Of a stretch of 64,000 nt of DNA, positions 16,801 to 25,307 are shown one piece after another. Made by a program: the position numbers and the translations under genes. The notes under the pieces were generated by a model. The model searched no databases and was not told the DNA's origin. It saw only the letters and a program-made list of their open reading frames with translations. Each line of letters begins with the position of its first letter. Position 1 is the first letter of the stretch. Source of the stretch: Ancrocorticia populi (GTDB lineage: Bacteria > Actinomycetota > Actinomycetes > Actinomycetales > Actinomycetaceae); contig NZ_QETB01000001.1 in assembly GCF_003123745.1 (NCBI RefSeq), forward strand, positions 992,001 through 1,056,000, in the 5' to 3' direction.

Positions 16801-17331
16801 ATGAGTGAGATCGACTCGGCTGACATGGGACCGTGGCTTTCGCCTGAAGAACTCGAATTCGTCAGGCGGAAGGTGCCGATGGTCTATGTAGACGTTGTGC
16901 CTGTACGGCTGGACGAATATGGAAAGCTTGAGGCCATCGGCATGCTTCTGTGCGTGGATGGCGATACTATCCTTCGGTCGTTCCCCACGGGCCGGGTGCT
17001 GTTCCATGAGGGAGTTCGGGAGGCGCTTGTCCGACATATCGAGAAGGATCTCGGGGCAATGGCGCTACCTCAGATGCCATCGGCGATTGTCCCTTTCACT
17101 GTGACTGAGTACTTCCCAACGCCGGGCGCAGGATTCGTGGATCCCCGCCAGCACGCCGTTGCGTTAGCCTATATTGTCCCCATGCAGGGGGATTGCAATC
17201 CTGGATCGGATTCGCTTGAGTTCACCTGGTTCACTCCGGGGGATGCCCGCACGCCCGAACTGCAGGCAGAATTAAGCGAGGGCCATGCCGCGCTCTTGCG
17301 GCAGGCCCTCGCTAAAATAGGCGAACTGTAA
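16801..17331 (+). CDS. DUF4916 / NUDIX-related protein
   Basis: A 176-residue protein matching the actinobacterial DUF4916 family, a degenerate NUDIX fold. Landmarks are WLSPEELEFVRRKVPMVYVDVVPVRLDE, GRVLFHEGVREALVRHIEKDLG, PFTVTEYFPTPG and DPRQHAVALAYIVPMQGDC. No canonical NUDIX box (G-x5-E-x7-REUxEExGU) is present, so catalysis is uncertain. It converges with the C4-dicarboxylate carrier gene, with one base between stops. Confidence 0.85.
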   Translation: MSEIDSADMGPWLSPEELEFVRRKVPMVYVDVVPVRLDEYGKLEAIGMLLCVDGDTILRSFPTGRVLFHEGVREALVRHIEKDLGAMALPQMPSAIVPFTVTEYFPTPGAGFVDPRQHAVALAYIVPMQGDCNPGSDSLEFTWFTPGDARTPELQAELSEGHAALLRQALAKIGEL

Positions 17332-17332
17332 C

Positions 17333-18694
17333 TCAGTACAGGATGTGCGCCCAGGTGAAGCCAACCACGCACGAGGTGAACACGCAGATCAGCCCCGGAA
17401 TGATGAAGCTGTGGTTGATCACGTACTTGCCGATGTGAGTGGTACCAGAACGATCGAACCCAATCGCGGCAAGATCGGACGGGTAGGTTGGCAGCAGGAA
17501 GTATCCGTACGATGCGCCAAAGAAGCCAATAACTGTCACCGGATCTACTCCGAGGCCGAGAGCAACGGGGACCATGGCAACCACGGCAGCGGCCTGAGAG
17601 TTCAGCAGCTTCGAAACGATAAACAGAGCGAGCGCGTAGGCCCAAGGCGCGGACTGAACCACGCTACCCAACCAGCTCTCGATCTCCTCGAGATGTGCAC
17701 CGAAGAACGTCTCGCTCATCCACGCAACACCAAACACGCAGAAGATGGCGATCATTCCAGCCTTGAACACGCCCGATTCGGGAACGTCCTTCGCGTTAAC
17801 CTTGCAGAACAGCAAGATGAGGGCACCAGCAAAGAGCATGATGATTTGAATCGTGAGGTTCATGGATAGCGGAGCAGTGCCGCCATCGCCATCATCGAAC
17901 GCGGGGCGGAGCGACTCGAAGGCGCCAAGCACAACCACAACGGCGATCGCGATGAAGAAGATGGCGGTTGCCCGGTAGGCATCCTTGGAGGACTTCGTAT
18001 CGAGAAGAGTGGTGTCTCCACCGTAGATGTACTCGCGTTGAACCGGATCGGCGATGCGCTTCTGGAACGCTTCGTCCTTGTCCAGATCCTTCCCACGGCG
18101 TAGGGACCATAGGGCGCCCAGCAACACGCCACACAGGGACGCGGGGATGGACACCGCGAGGATCTGAGGAATCGAGAAGGACCGATCAATCGTGCCAGCG
18201 TTCTCAGCAAGAATCGAGCTGAGGGACACAACCGCCACGGACACGGGCGAAGCCGTAATTCCCATTTGGGCGGACACGGAGGAGATGGCCATCGGGCGCT
18301 CCGGCCGAATGTTCTTCTTCAGAGAGATATCGGCGATAATCGGGAGCATCGTGTACACCACGTGGCCAGTTCCGCACAGCACCGTGAGGAACCACGTGAC
18401 CAGTGGCCCGAGAATCGTGATCTGGTGGGGATGCTTACGCAGCAGCTTTTCCGCGAAACGCATCATGACGTCGAGGCCGCCAGAGGTCTGAAGTGTGGCA
18501 GCGCAGCCAATAACGGCCAGAATTGTGAGCATAACCTGAATTGGCGGCTCGCCGGGTACCAAGCGGAAGCCGAACACGAGGATTACGAGTCCGACACCGC
18601 CCATCAGGCCAAGGCTCATGCCTCCCTTGTGTGCTCCGACGAGCAAACAGGCAAGAACAATGAGGAATTGTACGGCCATCAAAAAGCCATCCAT
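17333..18694 (-). CDS. dcuB: Anaerobic C4-dicarboxylate transporter, Dcu family
   Basis: A 453-residue polytopic carrier (10-12 hydrophobic segments). DcuA/DcuB features include GGLDVMMRFAEKLLRKHP, the segment VLCGTGHVVYTMLPIIADI, RPERPMAISSVSAQMGITASPVSVAVVS and a C-terminal FLLPTYPSDLAAIGFDRSG. In E. coli these proteins exchange fumarate, aspartate or malate for succinate during fumarate respiration or fermentation. DcuA and DcuB cannot be told apart here. The upstream region carries two dyads (18711-18769), suggesting regulated expression. It points to an anaerobic lifestyle option. Confidence 0.85.
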   Translation of the reverse strand: MDGFLMAVQFLIVLACLLVGAHKGGMSLGLMGGVGLVILVFGFRLVPGEPPIQVMLTILAVIGCAATLQTSGGLDVMMRFAEKLLRKHPHQITILGPLVTWFLTVLCGTGHVVYTMLPIIADISLKKNIRPERPMAISSVSAQMGITASPVSVAVVSLSSILAENAGTIDRSFSIPQILAVSIPASLCGVLLGALWSLRRGKDLDKDEAFQKRIADPVQREYIYGGDTTLLDTKSSKDAYRATAIFFIAIAVVVVLGAFESLRPAFDDGDGGTAPLSMNLTIQIIMLFAGALILLFCKVNAKDVPESGVFKAGMIAIFCVFGVAWMSETFFGAHLEEIESWLGSVVQSAPWAYALALFIVSKLLNSQAAAVVAMVPVALGLGVDPVTVIGFFGASYGYFLLPTYPSDLAAIGFDRSGTTHIGKYVINHSFIIPGLICVFTSCVVGFTWAHILY

Positions 18695-18710
18695 GGTGGT
18701 TCCTTAAACG

Positions 18711-18769
18711 TGTGAATACGTTGCATCATCTGATTCAACTCGTTCAGTGTATTCACAGGTTCACTGTGA
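18711..18769 (-). promoter_or_regulatory. Two dyads upstream of dcuB
   Basis: TGTGAATAC (18711-18719) is perfectly inverted as GTATTCACA (18749-18757), 29 nt apart. The second arm overlaps another perfect dyad, TCACAG (18753-18758) - N5 - CTGTGA (18764-18769). The TGTGA/TCACA content recalls CRP/FNR-type sites, but the spacings differ from the classical N6. Confidence 0.45.
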
Positions 18770-18857
18770 GCATAAGGGTAGCAAGTCCTAAATTGACTCA
18801 GTCCACTCCCGATCTGCCCACATCGAGCCAGCCCCACACCCCAAAGGTCCCACGCCC

Positions 18858-19718
18858 CTAAGAGAACACGCGAGAGCGCACTACGTCCACGGGCATGGTC
18901 CGCCCGAACCAGATTTCCTCAGCGATAGCGGCCTGCCACAGGAGCATTCCCAACCCATCAATGGCAGTGGCACCGGCCTCCGCCGCGATTTTCAGCAGCT
19001 TCGTCTCGAGCGGGTGATAAACGGTGTCTACCACGGCCTGCCCGGCGTGGAGCCATTCACCCTGGACGTTGGACTGGTCTTCTAAGGGGGCCATGCCAAC
19101 ACGCGTTGCGTCCACTACCACGAGACTCTCGCCAATCTCCCGGGCCAGCACCTGTGTATCACCTAGGTCGTAAAGCTTCACATCAGCGCCAGTGCGTGAG
19201 GCCAAATCCCGAATGCGCTCCTCGGTTGCGTCAAAGAATTCGTCCCGTGCGTTGAACACAGAAATCTGGCCCACTCCATCAACGGCCGCTTGAGTAAACA
19301 CAGCTGAGCCAGCCCCGCCGGCCCCAATCACGGTCATCTTCTTGCCCACCACGTCGAAGCCGGCCTCTGCAACAGAACGCAGAAGTCCGGCCCCGTCCGT
19401 GTTGTGCCCGATGAGCTTGCCATCTTCTACTGCGATCGTGTTGACGGCTCCCATGATCTCGGCCGCCGGAGAGAGCCCATCAAGATGTTCGATCACCGCG
19501 TTCTTACACGGCATGGTCACGTTGAGACCCCAGAGCCCGAGCGCTCGCGCACCGGCAATTGCATCGCCCACGGTCTCGGGCGTTGCTTCGGCCACTAAGT
19601 ACACGGCATCGATCCCAAGTTCACCGAACGAGCAATTATGGATGGCGGGGGAGAGCGAATGCTCCACGGGAGAGCCGAGGAGTTCCACCAGCCCGGTGTG
19701 TCCGGAGATCTCTGCCAT
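18858..19718 (-). CDS. aroE: Shikimate dehydrogenase (AroE/YdiB family)
   Basis: A 286-residue enzyme reducing 3-dehydroshikimate to shikimate with NAD(P)H. SLSPAIHN near residue 22 binds substrate. NVTMPCKN near 66 holds the catalytic Lys, GHNTDGAGL near 105 the catalytic Asp, and VIGAGGAGSAV near 130 is the dinucleotide loop. The basic-rich NRT motif of NADP-specific AroE is replaced by FNARDEFFDAT, so NAD use (YdiB/quinate type) is possible. The ATG overlaps the stop of the acyl-CoA ligase gene (TAATG). Confidence 0.85.
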   Translation of the reverse strand: MAEISGHTGLVELLGSPVEHSLSPAIHNCSFGELGIDAVYLVAEATPETVGDAIAGARALGLWGLNVTMPCKNAVIEHLDGLSPAAEIMGAVNTIAVEDGKLIGHNTDGAGLLRSVAEAGFDVVGKKMTVIGAGGAGSAVFTQAAVDGVGQISVFNARDEFFDATEERIRDLASRTGADVKLYDLGDTQVLAREIGESLVVVDATRVGMAPLEDQSNVQGEWLHAGQAVVDTVYHPLETKLLKIAAEAGATAIDGLGMLLWQAAIAEEIWFGRTMPVDVVRSRVFS

Positions 19719-21520
19719 TACTTTTCCTTCCGGTTATCTTCATACAGTTCGTTGATGAGAGCACCGTAGCGCTCTAGAACCCGTTCGCGCTTCACCTTGA
19801 GCGAGGGCGTGAGAAGCCCGTTGTCCTCAGTAAAATCGCCGGGAACGATCGTAAATTTGCGGATCGATTCTGCCCGCGAAACCTGAGCGTTGGTCCGATC
19901 GATCGCGCGCTGGAGTGCGGCCAAAACCTCGGGGTCTCGCGCCGCCTCGTTCACGCCCATGGCCGGCAGTTCGTGGCTTGCCAGCCACCCGGGCAGCATC
20001 TCCGCGTCCACCGTGATGAGTGCGCCCACGAACGGGCGCTGATCGCCTACCACCACAACTTGCGAGACAAGCGGATGCCCGCGCAGCTTATCTTCTAGGA
20101 CGGCCGGGGCCACGTTCTTACCGCCCGCGGTGACGATGAGTTCCTTTTGCCGCCCGGTGATCGTCAGGAATCCGTGTTTATCAATCGTCCCCACGTCTCC
20201 CGTACGGAACCAGCCATCGGCATCCAAAACCTCGGCGGTGGCTTCCGGATTGCGGTGATAGCCCGGCATGATGTGTGGGCCGGCCAAGTAAACCTCGCCA
20301 GTTTCCGAGAGCTTAACCGCGGTCCCGGGAATCGGCTGGCCCACAGTGCCCATAACGAAATGCCCGGGGCGGTTGGCCGTTGCGGGTCCCGTTGTTTCCG
20401 TGAGCCCGTATGCTTCGATCACGGTTAGGCCGATTCCGCGAAACACGTGCCCGAGTCGCTTACCCATTGGCGCACCAGCGGACACAGCGAAACGGCAATC
20501 CTTCCCGAGCAGTTCCGTGAGTTTGGACCAGACGAGCTTATTCGCAATGAGGCGCTCGGCCCTAAACACGAGGCCGTGGTGCTTACGCCGGGAGTTCTGT
20601 TCGGCAATCTTCATCGCCCAACGGAAAATCTTGAGCTTCGTGCCGCCGCCGGACTTTGCCTCCGCTGCGTTATACAGCTTCTCCATGACGCGGGGGACCA
20701 CGAGCAGCGCCGTTGGCTTGAAAGTTCCGATGTCCGCGATAAGGTTTGCGGTTCCGCCCACATGCCCGATGCGTCCCTTCGAGCACAACCCGTAGAAGAA
20801 CACGATCCGGGCCATGATATGGGCCAGAGGCAGGAACAAGAGAACACGCGTTCCGGGTTCGTTGATAAGCTCCCGCTCGGACTTCATGATCGTCAGCGTG
20901 GAGAACACGAAGTTTCCGTGGGTGAGCTCCACGCCCTTTGGCTGCCCGGTTGTTCCCGAGGTGTAGATAATGGTCGCGAGACTATCCGAGGTGAGCGCCG
21001 CCCGATACCCGTCCGCTACTGAGGGCTGCACATCGTTGCCGGCTTGGTATATGGAGGAGAGGCCGTCGTCGTCCAAAATAACCGTGCTCAACAGGCCTTC
21101 AGTACGTACGGATTCCACAAGTCCTGCGTGAGCCGCCGTATCCGTGATGACGAGTTTGACTTCGGAATCCTCGAGTATCCACCGGATTTGTTCGGCGGAG
21201 TCCGATTCGTAAATTGGGACGACGACGATACCTACGCTCAACGCCGCCACATCTATCAAGCTCCACTCGTATGATGTGGCCGCAAAGATGGCGAGCGAAT
21301 CGCCCGGGCGTAGTCCAAGGCCAATGAGGCCGCGTGAGATCCGGTGCGCGTCCGTGTGGAACTCGGAGATCGTGACGGGAAGCCATCGTGAGCCGAAGCG
21401 AGACTTCTTCTCAATACACACATCGTCCGGTCGGTTCTTCAGGCGATGCTCAATCATCCACGGAATGGTCTTATGCGGTTCGAGCGTGACAGTGGCGGCT
21501 TCGCGCCAGGGGTCTTTCAC
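19718..21520 (-). CDS. Long-chain fatty acid-CoA ligase (AMP-forming)
   Basis: A 600-residue ANL enzyme of the FadD15 type. The ATP loop IIYTSGTTGQPKGVELTHGN lies near residue 170. YGLTETTGPATANRPG is motif A5, DGWFRTGDVGTIDKHGFLTITGRQKE is the hinge, and GGKNVAPAVLED is the C-terminal subdomain. It activates fatty acids to acyl-CoA with ATP. I chose GTG at 21520, preceded by an ideal AAGGAGG; upstream ATGs lack a ribosome site. It is divergent from the FAH gene (59 nt) and coupled to aroE downstream. Confidence 0.9.
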   Translation of the reverse strand: MKDPWREAATVTLEPHKTIPWMIEHRLKNRPDDVCIEKKSRFGSRWLPVTISEFHTDAHRISRGLIGLGLRPGDSLAIFAATSYEWSLIDVAALSVGIVVVPIYESDSAEQIRWILEDSEVKLVITDTAAHAGLVESVRTEGLLSTVILDDDGLSSIYQAGNDVQPSVADGYRAALTSDSLATIIYTSGTTGQPKGVELTHGNFVFSTLTIMKSERELINEPGTRVLLFLPLAHIMARIVFFYGLCSKGRIGHVGGTANLIADIGTFKPTALLVVPRVMEKLYNAAEAKSGGGTKLKIFRWAMKIAEQNSRRKHHGLVFRAERLIANKLVWSKLTELLGKDCRFAVSAGAPMGKRLGHVFRGIGLTVIEAYGLTETTGPATANRPGHFVMGTVGQPIPGTAVKLSETGEVYLAGPHIMPGYHRNPEATAEVLDADGWFRTGDVGTIDKHGFLTITGRQKELIVTAGGKNVAPAVLEDKLRGHPLVSQVVVVGDQRPFVGALITVDAEMLPGWLASHELPAMGVNEAARDPEVLAALQRAIDRTNAQVSRAESIRKFTIVPGDFTEDNGLLTPSLKVKRERVLERYGALINELYEDNRKEK

Positions 21521-21579
21521 GGTGCCTCCTTGTGATAGTCGCATGATGATCTTAGCGTGAAGTGACGTAGGCTTACGGC

Positions 21580-22320
21580 ATGAAGATCGCACGCATCAGC
21601 TTAGATCAGGGACCTCGATACGCCATTCTTGACGAGGACACTCACCAATACCTCGTTCTAACCGACGATCCCATGTTCGGCAAAGTAGAAGTTTCCGGCC
21701 AGCGCATTGCCCAGGACGAGGCTCAGCTGCTTTCCCCGATGATCCCACGCTCGAAGGTTGTGGGATACATCGGGTCCTACGGGAGTGCTGGCACGATCGA
21801 GGATCTGGACATGTTTCTTAAGCCCAACACCGCAGTGATTGGCCCGGACGATCCAGTGATCCTGCCATCGTGGGCACAAACCGTTCGGCACGAACCCGAG
21901 CTGGCCGTTGTGATTTCCCGGGCGTGTAAGGATATTCCTGCTTCGCGCGCGAGTGGCGTTATCTTTGGGTACACCGTTGCCAACGACGTGACGGCGGTTG
22001 CCGGGGACAAGGCGCGTGCTAAGGCCTTCGATACGGCGTTGCCTACCGGGCCGGTGATCGAGACCGATCTTGACGTGGCTGATCTGCACGTGGTTTCGCG
22101 AGTCAATGGCGAGGTTCGGCGCGAGGGGCGGACCAGTGAGCTGGCCTTTAGCGTGGACGAGCTAGTGGCCTACGCCTCCACCATTTTCACTCTGCTTCCG
22201 GGCGACATCATCCTCACCGGCGCGCCCGCCGGCGTTGGAGAGATTGAGGCGGGGGACTCCGTTGAGGTTGAGGTTGAGGGGATTGGCGTGGTGGCCAACC
22301 CCGTGATGCGCCGGGGTTAA
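21580..22320 (+). CDS. Fumarylacetoacetate hydrolase family protein
   Basis: A 246-residue FAH-fold enzyme. KVVGYIGSYGS near residue 60, the metal-site segment EPELAVVIS near 106, IFGYTVANDVTA near 127, KAFDTALPTGP near 148 and GDIILTGAPAGVGEIEAGDSVEVEVEG at the C-terminus are family landmarks. It probably hydrolyses or decarboxylates a beta-diketo acid (oxaloacetate decarboxylase or isomerase activity is common). In many Actinobacteria this gene precedes gltX, as here, apart from the convergent aminotransferase between them. It overlaps that gene by 4 nt. Confidence 0.85.
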   Translation: MKIARISLDQGPRYAILDEDTHQYLVLTDDPMFGKVEVSGQRIAQDEAQLLSPMIPRSKVVGYIGSYGSAGTIEDLDMFLKPNTAVIGPDDPVILPSWAQTVRHEPELAVVISRACKDIPASRASGVIFGYTVANDVTAVAGDKARAKAFDTALPTGPVIETDLDVADLHVVSRVNGEVRREGRTSELAFSVDELVAYASTIFTLLPGDIILTGAPAGVGEIEAGDSVEVEVEGIGVVANPVMRRG

Positions 22321-23480
22321 CCTAGCGCCGCCTCGATGCGATCCAGCGCCTCGGTGAGAACCGGCAGCGGCGTGGCGAAGATGATGCGAGCGAAGTTTGA
22401 GTAGTTCGCTCCGCACAGCCGTCCCTCGGTGAGAGCCACTTTGGCGTTCTCGCGGAGGAACTCGGCTGGACTCTGATCTCCAAATGCTCCCCGCTGGGCA
22501 AGCTCGGTGAAGTCCAGTAGCCCGATGTAGGTGCCTTCGAGCGGGGAGATGGAGACTCCGTCCCATCCGGCAACACGCTCTTCCAACACGTCGCGGTTGA
22601 TTCGCAGGTAATCGCGTACCTCGTCGTTCCAATCCTGCGACTGGGTGAAGCAGACGCCAGTGGCTCGCACGCCAACGGTGGAGGTGGGTTCGGAGGCCGC
22701 ATGAGCGAGCGGCTGGAACGCGTTCCAATCTTCCTCATTGTTAAAGATCAACTGTGCGCACTTCAGCCCCGGGATGTTCCAGCCCTTGGTTGAAGAAATC
22801 GCGGTGATCGTGTGGCTAGGGGCCTGCTCGGACACGGTCGCGAAAGGAATATAGGTACCGTCCAGAACGAGCGGAACATGGATGGCATCCTCGAACACGC
22901 GCGCCCCATGCTTAGTCACGATGGCGTCAAGCGCGGAAAGCTCATCGAAGGATAGGCAGCGGCCGGTTGGATTCCAGGGGTTACAGAGCACAACGGTCTC
23001 GGCTCCGGTAGCCAGAGCGGCGTCGATACCGTCCAGATCGAGGCGCCAATAGCCCTCTTCATCGCGGTTGGACGGCACTTCGATGATCTCGCGATCGAAC
23101 TCCTTGGGGATCGTGAGGAACGGCATGTAGGCCGGAGTTGGCACTACGACGGCCGAACCGGGCGAGGAGAAGTGTTCGATCTGAATGCGTAGGCCCGCAA
23201 GCACCTCGGGCAGCAGGAGCATGTGATCCGGGTTGGGAGTCCAGTTGAACCGGCCTAACCATTCGGAGGTAGCTTCGAGGACGCGGCGGCCATCGGCCGG
23301 AGGAAGGTACCCGAAGGATCCTCGGTTGGCTTCCGCGATGAGGTAGTCACGGATCTCGTCGCTCACCCCGAAGTCCATTTCGGCCACCCACATGCCGATG
23401 GCGCCGGGGTACCTGCTCCACTTGTGGGAGCCTTCGGAGATGAGCTGCTCTAGAGAGCGTGAGGAGAAATCGTAAGCCAT
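22317..23480 (-). CDS. MalY/PatB-type PLP aminotransferase (C-S lyase)
   Basis: A 387-residue fold-type I PLP enzyme. WVAEMDFGVSDEI near residue 31 and GYLPPADGRRVLEATSEWL are typical of MalY/PatB. NPWNPTGRCLS near 170 is the conserved Asn-Pro motif, and ISSTKGWNIPGLKCAQ carries the Schiff-base Lys. Such enzymes usually cleave cystathionine or cysteine conjugates. The start at 23480 is 84 nt from the divergent gltX, so the two share an intergenic promoter region. Confidence 0.85.
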   Translation of the reverse strand: MAYDFSSRSLEQLISEGSHKWSRYPGAIGMWVAEMDFGVSDEIRDYLIAEANRGSFGYLPPADGRRVLEATSEWLGRFNWTPNPDHMLLLPEVLAGLRIQIEHFSSPGSAVVVPTPAYMPFLTIPKEFDREIIEVPSNRDEEGYWRLDLDGIDAALATGAETVVLCNPWNPTGRCLSFDELSALDAIVTKHGARVFEDAIHVPLVLDGTYIPFATVSEQAPSHTITAISSTKGWNIPGLKCAQLIFNNEEDWNAFQPLAHAASEPTSTVGVRATGVCFTQSQDWNDEVRDYLRINRDVLEERVAGWDGVSISPLEGTYIGLLDFTELAQRGAFGDQSPAEFLRENAKVALTEGRLCGANYSNFARIIFATPLPVLTEALDRIEAALG

Positions 23481-23563
23481 AGATTCATCCTATAGCTTGG
23501 AGCGAGGCCCCGTTGCCGGCAAAATACTCAACCACGGGCTCAACGCGATATCCTTAGGTAATC

Positions 23564-25072
23564 ATGGCTATTACCACTGCATCGGGCTCAGACGTCCGCG
23601 TTCGCTTTTGTCCTTCTCCCACCGGCACACCCCACGTAGGTATGGTGCGTACGTGCCTGTTCAACTACGCGTACGCGCGGCACGTTGGTGGCACATTCGT
23701 ATTCCGCATCGAGGATACGGATGCCGCGCGCGATTCCGTAGAATCCTTCGACCAGATTATCGAGTCCCTCAAGTGGCTCGGTCTGGACTGGGACGAGGGC
23801 GTCGGCATTGGCGGGCCCCATGGGCCGTACCGCCAGTCTGAGCGCTCGGACATCTATCAGGACGTCGCGGCGAAGCTGCTCGCAGGCGGTTACGCATACG
23901 AATCTTTCTCCACCCCCGAAGAGGTTGAGGCCCGTCACAAGGCGAAGGGCGAGGATCCCAAGCTTGGTTACGACGGCTACGATCGGGACCTCAGCGAGGA
24001 CCAGAAGGCTGCCTTCCGCGCCGAGGGCCGCAAGCCGGTTTTGCGCATGCGCATGCCCGATGCGGACGTGACATTCGACGATCTGGTTCGCGGCGAGATC
24101 ACGTTTAAGGTGGGATCCGTCCCCGATTATGTGATCGTGCGTGCTAACGGCGATCCTCTCTACACGCTCACCAATCCCGTGGATGACGCCATGATGGAGA
24201 TCACCCACGTGCTGCGCGGAGAGGATCTGCTTTCTTCGACCCCGCGCCAGGTGGTGCTATACGCCGCGCTGGAGGAGCTTGGCGTTGCCAGCTTCACGCC
24301 GCGATTCGGCCACTTGCCCTACGTGATGGGCGAGGGCAACAAGAAGCTTTCCAAGCGCGATCCGAAGTCCAACCTCCTCATTCACCGCGAAAACGGCATG
24401 GTGCCCGAGGGCCTGCTCAACTACCTCGGGCTGCTCGGTTGGTCTATCGCCGCCGATCGGGACGTCTTCTCCAAGGAGGAGATGATTGAGGCGTTTGACA
24501 TCGAGGATGTGAACCCGAACCCCGCTCGTTTCGATGAGAAGAAGTGCATCGCCATCAACGCGGACCACATCCGCCTATTGGACGAAGACGATTTCCGCGG
24601 GCGGCTGGTGCCCTATCTTCATCGCGAGGGTGTGGTTTCCGCGAGCACTTACTCGGACTTGCCCGAGGGCGAGCGCGCCATTCTTGACGCCGCCGCACCC
24701 TTGGCTCAAACCCGCATGCAGCTTTTGGGGGAGGCTCCCGATCTGATGCGCTTCCTGTTTATTGGGGCGGAAGGGATCGAGTACAACGAGAAGGCCATCT
24801 CCAAGCTGCGCGACACCGCGCCGACCGTGCTTGAGGCCGCCGCTGAGGTGTTTGAAGGGCTGCAGGAGTTTGACGCCGAGCACGTCAAGGCCGCCCTAGA
24901 TGCCAAGCTCGTGGAGGAGATGGGCATCAAGCCCCGCTTCGCCTTCGGCCCGCTTTTCGTGGCGATGACGGGCACCAACGTGTCCCTGCCCGTGGTGGAT
25001 TCCATCGCCATTTTGGGTAAGGACGAGGCCATTAAGCGTATTCGCCAGCTTCAGCCAAAGCTCGGGGAGTAG
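23564..25072 (+). CDS. gltX: Glutamyl-tRNA synthetase
   Basis: A 502-residue class Ib synthetase charging tRNA-Glu. The HIGH motif appears as [11 protein letters not shown] (residues about 17-27), and the KMSKS motif as KKLSKRD near 262. [11 protein letters not shown] and the acceptor-binding RVRGE-like [15 protein letters not shown] are present. The ATG at 23564 gives the family-typical N-terminus. The stop overlaps the GTG of the decayed GNAT gene. tRNA-Gln and two tRNA-Glu genes lie 1.6 kb downstream. Whether this GluRS also charges tRNA-Gln cannot be read here. Confidence 0.95.
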   Translation: MAITTASGSDVRVRFCPSPTGTPHVGMVRTCLFNYAYARHVGGTFVFRIEDTDAARDSVESFDQIIESLKWLGLDWDEGVGIGGPHGPYRQSERSDIYQDVAAKLLAGGYAYESFSTPEEVEARHKAKGEDPKLGYDGYDRDLSEDQKAAFRAEGRKPVLRMRMPDADVTFDDLVRGEITFKVGSVPDYVIVRANGDPLYTLTNPVDDAMMEITHVLRGEDLLSSTPRQVVLYAALEELGVASFTPRFGHLPYVMGEGNKKLSKRDPKSNLLIHRENGMVPEGLLNYLGLLGWSIAADRDVFSKEEMIEAFDIEDVNPNPARFDEKKCIAINADHIRLLDEDDFRGRLVPYLHREGVVSASTYSDLPEGERAILDAAAPLAQTRMQLLGEAPDLMRFLFIGAEGIEYNEKAISKLRDTAPTVLEAAAEVFEGLQEFDAEHVKAALDAKLVEEMGIKPRFAFGPLFVAMTGTNVSLPVVDSIAILGKDEAIKRIRQLQPKLGE

Positions 25073-25297
25073 TGTTTCTTCGGCCCTTATATGCCGACGA
25101 CGACGCCAACGTCCTCGCCGCCTTCTCCTCTAACCCGGCTATGGGCCGTTGCCCGCGCCGCTGGGTTCATCAAGGAAGGCACCGAGCGGGGCAAGTTTTT
25201 GATTGGCGGGCAACGCATCGACGTTGACACGTACGGCCGCCTGCGCACCGATCCGTTCCCGGACACGGCTCCGCTGGAAGTTCGGCAGTGGCGGTAG
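25072..25297 (+). pseudogene. Collapsed GNAT acetyltransferase remnant
   Basis: From GTG at 25072, overlapping the gltX stop as TAGTG, the frame reads [20 protein letters not shown]. This is a typical first strand and helix of a GNAT enzyme. It becomes nonsense after about residue 24 and stops. In the +1 frame from about 25140 the DNA reads WAVARAAGFIKEGTERG, then IDVDTYGRLRTDPFPD, a typical GNAT C-terminus, and ends at 25297. The central 90-100 residues with the acetyl-CoA site are missing. I infer an internal deletion that also shifted the frame. The open frame from 25091 (68 codons) is partly an artefact of this. Confidence 0.75.
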
Positions 25298-25307
25298 GCT
25301 AGCCCTT

